Under the pieces are notes generated by a model. That model saw nothing but the letters and a program-made list of their open reading frames with translations, was not told where the DNA came from and made no database searches. A DNA stretch of 8,863 bases from Bacteroidales bacterium (GTDB taxonomy: Bacteria > Bacteroidota > Bacteroidia > Bacteroidales > UBA932), in NCBI GenBank assembly GCA_017538685.1, contig JAFYIK010000273.1:1-8863 (forward strand), in the 5' to 3' direction. Shown one piece after another: positions 1 through 6,965 of the stretch (its first letter is position 1; each line of letters begins with the position of its first letter). A program made the translations under genes and the position numbers.

Positions 1-33
1 ATGAAGATCCTATGTCTATTCCTAAAGAGTACA
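1..33. other. Short non-coding end downstream of the symporter gene
   Basis: These bases lie after the stop codon of the minus-strand symporter gene and run to the window edge. I see no stem-loop followed by a T run on the minus strand, so no intrinsic terminator is visible, and the operon could continue to the left. The plus-strand frame that is open from base 1 is a shadow of the symporter gene and I do not call it. Confidence 0.5.
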
Positions 34-1446
34 TTATTTTCTGTTTTTCCAGAGAGCGGTCATATCCTCGAGGGTCTTGCCCTTGGTCTCAGGCACCAGC
101 CTCCACACGAAGAACGCGGCGAGAAGGCACATCGCTCCGTAGAGGCCGTAGGTGAATGCCGGGCTCCAGGTGTAGAGCGGCACGAAGGTGGAGCTCACGA
201 TGAAGTTCGAGATCCACTGGAAGGCAACTGCGATTGCAACCGCGGCTCCGCGTATAGTGTTGGGGAAAATCTCGGAAATGAGCACCCAGCAGATCGGTCC
301 CCAGCTGAACATAAACGAAGCGGAGTAGATCATAATGCTGAGCACACCCACGATGCCGGGCATACCGGGCACGGCGTCCGCAAGGGCAACCCCGATGGCT
401 CCGAGAGCCATTCCGAGCGAGCCGGTGATGAGCAGGGGCTTGCGCCCGAGCTTCTCCACCGTGAAGATAGCGACAAGCGTGAAGGTTATGTTCACCACGC
501 CCATCAGCACGGTCTGCGTCATCGGGTTGCCCATACCCATCGAATCGAAGATGCGCGGGGCGAAGTAGAGCACGGCGTTGATGCCGACGAACTGCTGGAA
601 CACGCTGAGCATACAGCCGATGAAAATGACGATAAAGCCGTAGGCGAGGAGTCTTTCCTTCTTCTCCACCACCGTGTTCTTGATATCCGAAAGGATCTGC
701 GTCGCGACCGCGCTGCCGTTGATGCGGGTAAGCACGCCGAGAGCCTTATCTTCACGGCCGGACATAACCAGATAACGCGGCGTCTCGGGCACGAACAGGA
801 TCAGCAGGGTGAAAAGACCGGCGGGCACGCATTCGCTGCCGAACATAAGGCGCCAGCCGATCTGGTTGGTCCATTCGACGACGGCCGGGTCGTTCTTATG
901 CGACTGCAGGATGAGGAAGTTCACGAAATACACGACCAGCTGGCCGAAGATAATGGCGAACTGGTTCCAGGACACGAGCTTGCCACGCTTGTTCGCGGGC
1001 GCCACCTCGGCTATGTACATAGGGCAGATGGCGGAGGCCATACCCACCCCGATGCCTCCGAGCACGCGGTAGAGGTTGAACGCCACCCAGAGCGACCTGG
1101 TGGCCACGCCCTTCTCGAAAAAGAGGAATTCCGGATAATACGAGCCGGCTGCGCTGAGGAAGAAGCAGATGCCTGCCACGAAAAGCGAACGCTTGCGGCC
1201 GAGCCTTCCGGCCATAAGTCCGGAAATCGCGCTTCCTATGATGCAGCCGATCAGGGCGCTGGAGGAAGTGAAACCGTGCAGGAAATCAGTGTAGGTGAAG
1301 TCCGAAGCGCTCGAGAAGAACGCCTGCAAGCCTCTTTCCGCACCGGAGATCACGGCAGTGTCGTATCCGAACAGCAGGCCGCCCAGCACGGCGATCAGCA
1401 CTATCCCGAACAGGTAGGCCCTTGAGCCTTTTGTAGAGTCTGTCAT
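34..1446 (-). CDS. xylE: XylE-like D-xylose:H+ symporter (MFS sugar porter family)
   Basis: A 470-residue, 12-TM inner-membrane sugar transporter, likely importing D-xylose with a proton. MFS sugar-porter signatures are visible: GRLGRKR at 80-86, PETPRYL at 220-226, EKLGRKP at 331-337 and PETKGKT at 452-458. Aligned by eye to E. coli XylE (491 aa), the residues known to bind xylose or couple protons are all present: F26, D29 (proton-coupling Asp), R127, E147, R154, Q162, Q284-Q285, N290, Y294, W387, E392, R399 and Q410-W411. This supports active xylose symport rather than a passive or glucose-specific carrier, although XylE also binds glucose. It is the last visible gene of the four-gene operon and starts 5 bp after the esterase stop, with no Shine-Dalgarno motif. 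A related hexose or pentose substrate (arabinose, galactose) remains possible. The family is near certain and the substrate likely. Confidence 0.9.
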   Translation of the reverse strand: MTDSTKGSRAYLFGIVLIAVLGGLLFGYDTAVISGAERGLQAFFSSASDFTYTDFLHGFTSSSALIGCIIGSAISGLMAGRLGRKRSLFVAGICFFLSAAGSYYPEFLFFEKGVATRSLWVAFNLYRVLGGIGVGMASAICPMYIAEVAPANKRGKLVSWNQFAIIFGQLVVYFVNFLILQSHKNDPAVVEWTNQIGWRLMFGSECVPAGLFTLLILFVPETPRYLVMSGREDKALGVLTRINGSAVATQILSDIKNTVVEKKERLLAYGFIVIFIGCMLSVFQQFVGINAVLYFAPRIFDSMGMGNPMTQTVLMGVVNITFTLVAIFTVEKLGRKPLLITGSLGMALGAIGVALADAVPGMPGIVGVLSIMIYSASFMFSWGPICWVLISEIFPNTIRGAAVAIAVAFQWISNFIVSSTFVPLYTWSPAFTYGLYGAMCLLAAFFVWRLVPETKGKTLEDMTALWKNRK

Positions 1447-1451
1447 TGTCG

Positions 1452-2861
1452 TCAGAATTTAACGTCGAACGGAGAGAAGGGAAGGCCTTCGGTGTTGTGG
1501 AGGTTTCCGGGAACGAAGTCGCCCCAGCCGTAGCGCACCTCGCAGGGTTCAGGAACATCTGTCAGGTTGATATGGAGAGGTCCGCCCCATTCCATCCAGG
1601 CCTCTGTGACGGGGTGGAACACTCCGTCCGCGCCGCAGATTTCAAGGCCGACGATGCCTCTTTCACGATCGATTCCGTTAGTGCAGTTGGAGAAGGTGAG
1701 GAGAAGCTCGGAGCCGTTCTTCCTGACCTCCACAATCTCGGGTGAGTAGCAGGCTATGGCGTCCATACCGTAGTCGCGGTTGAGCGCGAGATAAGCGAGC
1801 CTTTCGCCCACCTGCCTCTTCTGGCAGGGGTGGATCTGCTTGGTCTCATAGGGATAGACGAGGTCGTTGGTGACCACTATTCCGCCGTTGGGAACGCTCG
1901 CGGCGCAATCGTGCTGGGCCTTCCTCAAAGCGGGGGCGCTGCCGCCGTAGCCCACCCAGGGAGCAATCTCCACCTGGTAGAAAGGCATAGCGTTCTCAGT
2001 GTCTCCCCAGTCTTTACGCCAGCGCTGTATAAGGGCGCTCATTCTCTGGACGAACACATCGTCGTGGCCCACGTTAGAGCATCCCTGATACCAGATGAAA
2101 CCCTTCGCGGTGTATCCCTGCATAGGATGCTGCATAGAATTGTACATCCTGAAGGGGTTGTGGTAGTGGTTGTCCTCGATTCTGGCAAGGGGCTCGCCAT
2201 AGCTCTTGAGTATCTCCTCGGGCAGCCAGCTCTCCACGCGGGTGCCGCCGTAGGGGAAAGCGACTATTCCGATGGGGATGTCCAGGGTGGCATTCAGCTG
2301 GCGGGCGAAGAAAAACGCCGTCGCGCTCATCCAGAGCACGCCCTTCGGGGTGGCGTCCACCCAGCCGCTGCAGTTGCGCACATCGTCCAGGATCTCGTCG
2401 GACTGGTCCTGGGAGACGGAGAACATCCTCACCTTATCTTTCAGCTTGATGTTCGCGATAATTTCGGACGAACCTTCCACGGGGCAGTTGAAGTACCCGC
2501 GCACGGGCATCTCCATATTCGACTGTCCGCTCGCGATCCACACTTCGCCGATCAGCACGTTGTTGATCGTGAGGGAACCGCCGTCGCCACTTACAGTGAC
2601 GGTGTGTTTCTGATAAGAGGCTTCGGGAGTGAGTATCTTCACCCTCCAGACGCCCTTTTTGTCGGTGGTGGCTTCGTAGGTCCAGTCGTTCCAGCTGGGA
2701 GTCACTTTGACTACCGAAGCGGGGGTCGCGTGACCCCAGATCAGGACTTCGGCCTTCTGCTGAAGGACCATTCCGTCGCTGCAGGGCTCCTTGACCGAGA
2801 GCTTTGCGAATGCGCTGAGGGAGAGAAGCAGCAGCGCGGCTGCCAAAAGTATGCGTTTCAT
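1452..2861 (-). CDS. Secreted SGNH-type carbohydrate O-acetylesterase (sialate O-acetylesterase family, CE20-like?)
   Basis: A 469-residue exported esterase predicted to remove O-acetyl groups from glycans. Residues 1-19 form a type I signal peptide (K2 R3, a long Leu/Ala core, then AFA before K20), so the protein is periplasmic or secreted. A beta-rich N-terminal domain (about 20-105) precedes the SGNH catalytic domain. ASGQSNME at 110-117 carries the predicted nucleophile S114, and the predicted catalytic His is H344 in QIHP. Two positions differ from the commonest family motifs: WYQGCSN at 257-263 has Cys where Glu is usual (WYQGESN), and QIHP has Gln where DIHP is usual. The family name 'sialate' is historical; nothing else here concerns sialic acid. 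Beside a GH31 alpha-xylosidase and a xylose symporter, a xyloglucan acetylesterase role like that defining CE20 in Xanthomonas is more plausible. The gap to the upstream GH31 stop is 6 bp. Substrate is inferred from context only. Confidence 0.85.
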   Translation of the reverse strand: MKRILLAAALLLLSLSAFAKLSVKEPCSDGMVLQQKAEVLIWGHATPASVVKVTPSWNDWTYEATTDKKGVWRVKILTPEASYQKHTVTVSGDGGSLTINNVLIGEVWIASGQSNMEMPVRGYFNCPVEGSSEIIANIKLKDKVRMFSVSQDQSDEILDDVRNCSGWVDATPKGVLWMSATAFFFARQLNATLDIPIGIVAFPYGGTRVESWLPEEILKSYGEPLARIEDNHYHNPFRMYNSMQHPMQGYTAKGFIWYQGCSNVGHDDVFVQRMSALIQRWRKDWGDTENAMPFYQVEIAPWVGYGGSAPALRKAQHDCAASVPNGGIVVTNDLVYPYETKQIHPCQKRQVGERLAYLALNRDYGMDAIACYSPEIVEVRKNGSELLLTFSNCTNGIDRERGIVGLEICGADGVFHPVTEAWMEWGGPLHINLTDVPEPCEVRYGWGDFVPGNLHNTEGLPFSPFDVKF

Positions 2862-2867
2862 AAGCTG

Positions 2868-5675
2868 TTAAAAATTCAATGTGGTCTGGGCTCCGTCATA
2901 TGCGACGGCTGCTTCGTTCACCCCGGCGGGGGAGACTATCCTTATCGTAAAGTTACGCTTTTTCGGCATACCTTTGAACTTTCCTTCGCGCGCGGCGATG
3001 CTGAAAGTGCGGGATTCCTCATCCCAGGTCATTCCGATGCGGCTGTACTTTCTTTTTTCGTAGTTGTAGTTGGTACCTTCGTCTTCATAGAGGCTGTAGG
3101 ATGCGTCGCGGCCGGTGAAGACGAGGATGGTGAGGTCCGTCTGTGCCTCGGCCGTGCTTTCCACGGCGGGGCCGGTGGGCACTATCTGGCCTGCGCGCCA
3201 GTAGCGCGGGCAGTACTCGAACGGGGCCATAGCCATAATAGTCTGGCCTCCGCGGAGATAGCGGTAGTCGTTGTTTGCGTCGTACCAGTTCGAGCCGGCC
3301 GGCAGGTAGACGAAGCGGCTTCGGGCCTTGTAGGTGTAGACCGGGCAGACGAGGATGGCATCGCCGAACATATATTCGTCGCTGACCGTGCGTGCGCGCG
3401 GATCGTCGGTGAAATCCATCACCAGCGGGCGCATAATGGTGTAGTCGTCGAAATGCACCCGGGCCGCCATAGTGTAGATGTAGGGCATCAGCTCGTAGCG
3501 CAGGCGGTCTGCGGCGAGGATGGCTTCGTAGGCGGGGCTGCCTTCGGAATCGACGAACCACGGCTCACGCTCGGGCCACTGGCCGTGCGCGCGGTAGAGC
3601 GGGCAGAATACGCCCCATTCGTGCCAGCGGGCCTGCATCTCGCGCCACTCGAGCAGGTCTTCATTTACCTGGCCGGTGCTGTTGAACAGGGCCTGCGCCT
3701 GCATAAAACGTTTCTCCACGCTGAAGCCGCCTATGTCCTGGCCCCAGAAGGGGATGCCGGAGATGCTGTAGTTGAGGCCGGCGCTGATCTGCGCCTTCAT
3801 ATCCTCCCAGCGTGTGCCTATGTCGCCGCTCCAGCTGGCGGTGCTGTAGCGCTGAAGGCCCGCAAAGCCGTTGCGGGTCAATAAGAAAACTCTGCGTCCG
3901 TCGCGGGTAGCGCGCTGACCTTCATAAATCGCCTGCGCGTTCATAAGCGCGTACGCGTTGAAGTATTTGGCCGAAGGGCCGAGGGCGGTGGGGCCGCACA
4001 TAGCCTTGCGATAGTCCATATCCGTGCAGTCGTGGATGTTGGGCTCGCTCGCATCCATCCACCAGCTGTCCACCTTCAGGCCGTAGAGATGGTCCTTCAT
4101 CTGCTTCCAGAAGAGCTTGCGAGCTCCGGCGGAATAGGCGTCGTAGAACGATTGCTGGTAGCCCAGCCAGTCCACCACGCTGTCGCGCACGGGAGTCTGG
4201 TAGATCCATCCCTTCGCGTCCAGCTCTGCAAAATGCTCTGTGCCCACGTAGAACTTCGGCCATACGGAAATCATATAGCGCCCGTTCATAGAGTGGATGT
4301 CCTTTACCATCTTCTTCGGGTCGGGGAAGCGGGTGCGGTCGAATTCGTGGCTGCCCCATTTGTCGTCCTCCCAGTACTGCCAGTCCTGCACTATGTTGTC
4401 GATGGGGATGTGGCGCTTGCGGAATTCGGCCAGGGTCCCTACTATCTGGTCCTGGGTGGTGTAGCGCTCGCGGCTCTGCCAGTAACCCATAGCCCATTTC
4501 GGGACTATCGGCGATTTGCCGGTGAGGGTGCGGTAGCCGCCGATCACGCCGTCGATGCTCTCGCCGGAGATGAAGTAGTAGTCGATCTGGTCCTGCATCT
4601 CGCCCCACCACGACATAGCGGACTGGGTTTCGGGATCCACGGGGGAGAGCACGCGCAGGGCGCAGTAGCTCACGCCGCCGTCCGGTATCCACTCGATGCG
4701 TATGGGCTGCTCGCGGCCGGCTTCCATCCGAAGTTCGAACTTGCGGCCGTTGGGGTTCCAGGCGGTGCGCCAGATTTCCGGCATCAGCTGCCTTTCTCCG
4801 GCGTAGACCTTCACGTAGCCGGCGTAGTAGAGGTAGAAGCGGAAGATTCCGCTTTCGGAGGGCTCGAGCGTGCCTTCATAGATCACTCGGGAACCGTCGA
4901 ATTCGAAGCCCTCGGGCGCGTTCATCACGCGGTCGCACTGCGGGGTGCGGAGATATTCCTGGGCGAGGGAGGTTTCCCTGCGCACCAGGATGTCGCCCCT
5001 GGCGGGGATGTATGTGCCGGTGAGCGCTCCCGCCAGGCCGTCTTTGTCGCGCAGGGTGAACACCTCGCCCAGCTGGGCATAAGGCCTCGGATCGCCCCAG
5101 CGGCAGAAGCTGTAACTATCCCAGAGGATGCCGTACTTCTTGGAAGACACCACGAAGGGGACGCTGATCTTGGTGTTGTACTGGTAGAGCTCTTCATTGC
5201 GGCCTTTCCAGTCCCATTCGTCGGCCTGGTGCTGACCGAGGCCGTAGAAGCCCTCGCTCTGGGGGGCGAAGGTCTGGCGGACGGTGTAGCCTTTGGTTCC
5301 TTCCACCTCGATGGGGCTGAAGCTGCGGCCGTTCTCGCTGAGAATGACGTTGCCGGTGCTGTCCGTGAAGCTGATGAAGCCGGTTTTGCGGTCCACTGTG
5401 GCGGTTATGACGCCTGTGGAAAGCGACACGCTCTGGCCGTCCTTGGTGACGATGGCGTCTTTGAATCCTTTCTGAGGTACCACGCAGAGGCTCTTTTCGC
5501 TGGAAAAACGTTTCCAACGGGGCACTGCGCTTACTCTTATGATGGTGGGAGTCTCAGCCTGCAGCCTGACCCTTGAGCCGTCACCGGTCCTTACCGTGAC
5601 GCTGCCTTCCGAACAGGATACTGCGAGCAGCAGGACGGCGAGAAACGGCGCAGCCGTTCTGATAATGCCTTTCAT
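2868..5675 (-). CDS. GH31 alpha-xylosidase-like lipoprotein with PA14 insert
   Basis: A 935-residue glycoside hydrolase, probably releasing alpha-linked D-xylose from xyloglucan oligosaccharides. The N-terminus is a lipoprotein signal (hydrophobic 8-19, lipobox AVSC, acylated C21). An N-terminal beta-sandwich (about 40-235) is followed by a PA14-like insert (about 240-345), then the (beta/alpha)8 barrel (about 380-740) and C-terminal beta domains ending in a DUF5110-like segment (about 845-915). WWMDASEP at 538-545 gives nucleophile D541, and WSGDIGTRWEDM at 615-626 gives acid/base D618. Size, PA14 insert and motifs resemble the xyloglucan alpha-xylosidases of Bacteroides ovatus and Cellvibrio japonicus. 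The start is set by the signal peptide and lies 1 bp after the ROK stop, in a TTTAAAATG context. An alpha-glucosidase activity cannot be excluded from sequence alone. Whether the lipoprotein sits in the periplasm or at the cell surface is unclear; CSEG after cleavage is not a strong surface-export motif. Confidence 0.92.
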   Translation of the reverse strand: MKGIIRTAAPFLAVLLLAVSCSEGSVTVRTGDGSRVRLQAETPTIIRVSAVPRWKRFSSEKSLCVVPQKGFKDAIVTKDGQSVSLSTGVITATVDRKTGFISFTDSTGNVILSENGRSFSPIEVEGTKGYTVRQTFAPQSEGFYGLGQHQADEWDWKGRNEELYQYNTKISVPFVVSSKKYGILWDSYSFCRWGDPRPYAQLGEVFTLRDKDGLAGALTGTYIPARGDILVRRETSLAQEYLRTPQCDRVMNAPEGFEFDGSRVIYEGTLEPSESGIFRFYLYYAGYVKVYAGERQLMPEIWRTAWNPNGRKFELRMEAGREQPIRIEWIPDGGVSYCALRVLSPVDPETQSAMSWWGEMQDQIDYYFISGESIDGVIGGYRTLTGKSPIVPKWAMGYWQSRERYTTQDQIVGTLAEFRKRHIPIDNIVQDWQYWEDDKWGSHEFDRTRFPDPKKMVKDIHSMNGRYMISVWPKFYVGTEHFAELDAKGWIYQTPVRDSVVDWLGYQQSFYDAYSAGARKLFWKQMKDHLYGLKVDSWWMDASEPNIHDCTDMDYRKAMCGPTALGPSAKYFNAYALMNAQAIYEGQRATRDGRRVFLLTRNGFAGLQRYSTASWSGDIGTRWEDMKAQISAGLNYSISGIPFWGQDIGGFSVEKRFMQAQALFNSTGQVNEDLLEWREMQARWHEWGVFCPLYRAHGQWPEREPWFVDSEGSPAYEAILAADRLRYELMPYIYTMAARVHFDDYTIMRPLVMDFTDDPRARTVSDEYMFGDAILVCPVYTYKARSRFVYLPAGSNWYDANNDYRYLRGGQTIMAMAPFEYCPRYWRAGQIVPTGPAVESTAEAQTDLTILVFTGRDASYSLYEDEGTNYNYEKRKYSRIGMTWDEESRTFSIAAREGKFKGMPKKRNFTIRIVSPAGVNEAAVAYDGAQTTLNF

Positions 5676-5676
5676 T

Positions 5677-6876
5677 TTAAATGAGTCCGAGGAGTTTGTC
5701 GCGGCTCAGCAGGCAGTTGCCGATTCCGGCTGCTTTTGTGCCGAGTTTGGAGAATTTGAACTTTGTGTCGGAACTTACCTTGGTAAGCGAGAAGCGGTTC
5801 ACGGCGGTCTTCACAGGCAGCATAAGGTAGTCTTTTCCGACTATCAGGCGCCCGCCTATGATCACGAGGCCGGGGTTGAAGATGTTGATCACGCCCGCGA
5901 GCCCGCGTCCGAGTGTGGCGCCGACTTCCTCGATGCCCTCGATTGCGAGCACGTCCTCTTCCTCCACCGCCTTCAGGATGTCCTTGAGGTGAAGGTCGCC
6001 GTTTTTGTCGTAGATGGCTGCCAGGGATGACTTGCGGCCCTCTTTAAGGCGCTCGATAATCATCCTCTGCAGGGCGCTGCCGGACGCTCCGGTCTCGAGG
6101 CAGCCCACCTTGCCGCAGCGGCAGATGAGGTTGTTGGTCAGCACGGGGAAGTGCCCTATCTCGCCGGAGAAGCCGGACTTGCCGTAGAACAGTTTGCCTT
6201 CGAGTATCATACCCATACCGAGGCCCCAGCTGAGGTTGACGAAGATAACGTCCTTCTCGCGGCCCGGGCCGAGGTTCATATACTCGCCGTAGGTCATTGC
6301 GCGTGAGTCGTTCTCTATCGTAACCGGCACTCCGAGCTGCTGCTCGAAGAGGTCTTTCATCGGGATGTCGTCGCTGACGAAGTAGGTGAGGGAGTAGCCC
6401 TTTTCAGGGTTCACACGGCCGGAGAGCGAGACCCCGACTCCGAGGACGTCCGCCCACTGGATGTTCGCTCCGGACACCTCCTCCTTAATGCGGAGGCAGA
6501 TGTTCTTGAACGATTCGGCGTTGGCTTCGAGTACGAAGGGGATGTCCTGGATGAAGCGTATCAGATTGCCCTTGAAATCGCAGATGGCCACGTGGAAGTG
6601 CTGACGGGCCACGTCCACTCCCACGAAGTAACCCGCTTCCGGGTTGAGGCCGTAGGTGCTGGGGCGGCGGCCGCCTTTGGTGCCGACTTTTCCTTCGTCC
6701 TGGATCAGACCGTCGGCTATCATCTCGGAGATGATTTTCGTGATGGTCGGGACGCTGGTGTCCAGGTCCCGGCTGAAATCGGAAATGCTGTAGGTTCCGT
6801 TTTCTATGCAGAGGCGCAAGATTTCTTTCTTGAGCAATGCATTTTTACTGTCTTCCGTAACTAGTCGTGCTGTCAT
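5677..6876 (-). CDS. ROK-family transcriptional regulator (NagC/XylR type), likely xylose-responsive
   Basis: A 399-residue cytoplasmic DNA-binding regulator and first gene of the operon. A winged helix-turn-helix lies at about 16-60 (KKEILRLCIENG, then VPTITKIISEMIADGLI), followed by a GGRRPS linker at 68-73. The sugar-kinase-like ROK domain begins with GVDVARQHFHVAI at 86-98. The zinc site is intact: H242 in GEIGHF and C252, C254 and C259 in CRCGKVGCLE. The END motif of ROK kinases is kept (D190). The N-terminal DNA-binding domain marks it as a regulator rather than a glucokinase; family members usually repress until a sugar binds the ROK domain. With an alpha-xylosidase and a XylE-like symporter downstream, xylose or a xylose-containing oligosaccharide is the likely effector, an inference from context. 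It probably controls its own promoter in the 87-bp divergent region. The first in-frame ATG that precedes the HTH was chosen as start. Confidence 0.92.
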   Translation of the reverse strand: MTARLVTEDSKNALLKKEILRLCIENGTYSISDFSRDLDTSVPTITKIISEMIADGLIQDEGKVGTKGGRRPSTYGLNPEAGYFVGVDVARQHFHVAICDFKGNLIRFIQDIPFVLEANAESFKNICLRIKEEVSGANIQWADVLGVGVSLSGRVNPEKGYSLTYFVSDDIPMKDLFEQQLGVPVTIENDSRAMTYGEYMNLGPGREKDVIFVNLSWGLGMGMILEGKLFYGKSGFSGEIGHFPVLTNNLICRCGKVGCLETGASGSALQRMIIERLKEGRKSSLAAIYDKNGDLHLKDILKAVEEEDVLAIEGIEEVGATLGRGLAGVINIFNPGLVIIGGRLIVGKDYLMLPVKTAVNRFSLTKVSSDTKFKFSKLGTKAAGIGNCLLSRDKLLGLI

Positions 6877-6898
6877 CGGTATTATGTCTTATTGCTGA

Positions 6899-6906
6899 CA
6901 AATTTA
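6899..6906 (-). promoter_or_regulatory. Bacteroidota -7 promoter box for the ROK/GH31/esterase/symporter operon
   Basis: On the minus strand this reads TAAATTTG, an exact match to the Bacteroidota sigma-ABfr -7 consensus TAnnTTTG. Transcription would begin about 7 nt downstream, near 6892, leaving a leader of roughly 15 nt before the regulator ATG. The upstream -33 TTTG is not evident. Confidence 0.5.
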
Positions 6907-6920
6907 TAAAATAAAATGTG

Positions 6921-6928
6921 TATATTTG
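6921..6928 (+). promoter_or_regulatory. Bacteroidota -7 promoter box for the HAMP-protein/trkH unit
   Basis: TATATTTG matches TAnnTTTG exactly. Transcription would begin near 6934, giving a leader of about 30 nt. The expected -33 position falls at about 6897-6902 and overlaps the -7 box of the opposite promoter, so the two promoters may compete. No good TTTG is present there. Confidence 0.5.
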
Positions 6929-6932
6929 GAGG

Positions 6933-6965
6933 TTGTTTAAAAATTTTTTGAAATTATTTAAAAAT
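6933..6965 (+). repeat. 12-bp direct repeat, 21-bp period, overlapping a start codon
   Basis: TTGTTTAAAAAT at 6933-6944 recurs as TTATTTAAAAAT at 6954-6965, with one mismatch and starts 21 bp apart, about two DNA turns. The second copy covers the first two bases of the ATG of the HAMP-protein gene, and the first lies at the predicted transcript start. It could be a tandem operator or leader element, but the A/T-rich composition makes a chance match reasonable. Confidence 0.4.

Larger units (their letters stand above)
6877..6963. promoter_or_regulatory. Divergent A/T-rich intergenic region controlling both transcription units
   Basis: These 87 bases separate the minus-strand glycan operon from the plus-strand HAMP-protein/trkH pair. 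They are far more A/T-rich than the flanking genes. They hold one TAnnTTTG-type box on each strand and a 12-bp direct repeat, listed separately. A weak inverted repeat (TTATT at 6889-6893, AATAA at 6910-6914) brackets the minus-strand box and could be an operator, but in such A/T-rich sequence it may be chance. No clear TTTG -33 element was found at the usual distance for either promoter. Confidence 0.7.

Noticed and set aside
1452..2861. A role in sialic acid catabolism suggested by the family name
   Set aside because: No sialidase, nan genes or sialic acid transporter are nearby; the neighbours point to xylose-containing plant glycans.
5501..5516. Near-palindrome TGGAAAAACGTTTCCA resembling a LacI-family operator
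   Set aside because: It lies inside the GH31 coding region (WKRFS, residues 54-58), about 160 bp past the start, and is explained by those codons. No second copy is present near a promoter.
1..5576. Long plus-strand open frames opposite the minus-strand genes (about 1-1425, 1830-3884 and 4032-5576)
   Set aside because: They lie antisense to genes with clear family motifs, their translations are low-complexity and rich in His/Gly/Glu/Ala with no recognisable domain, and they follow from the codon bias of G+C-rich genes.
6928..6932. GGAGG as a Shine-Dalgarno sequence
   Set aside because: It is about 31 nt upstream of the HAMP-protein ATG, too far to serve it, and no convincing start codon lies at the proper distance in a real gene frame.
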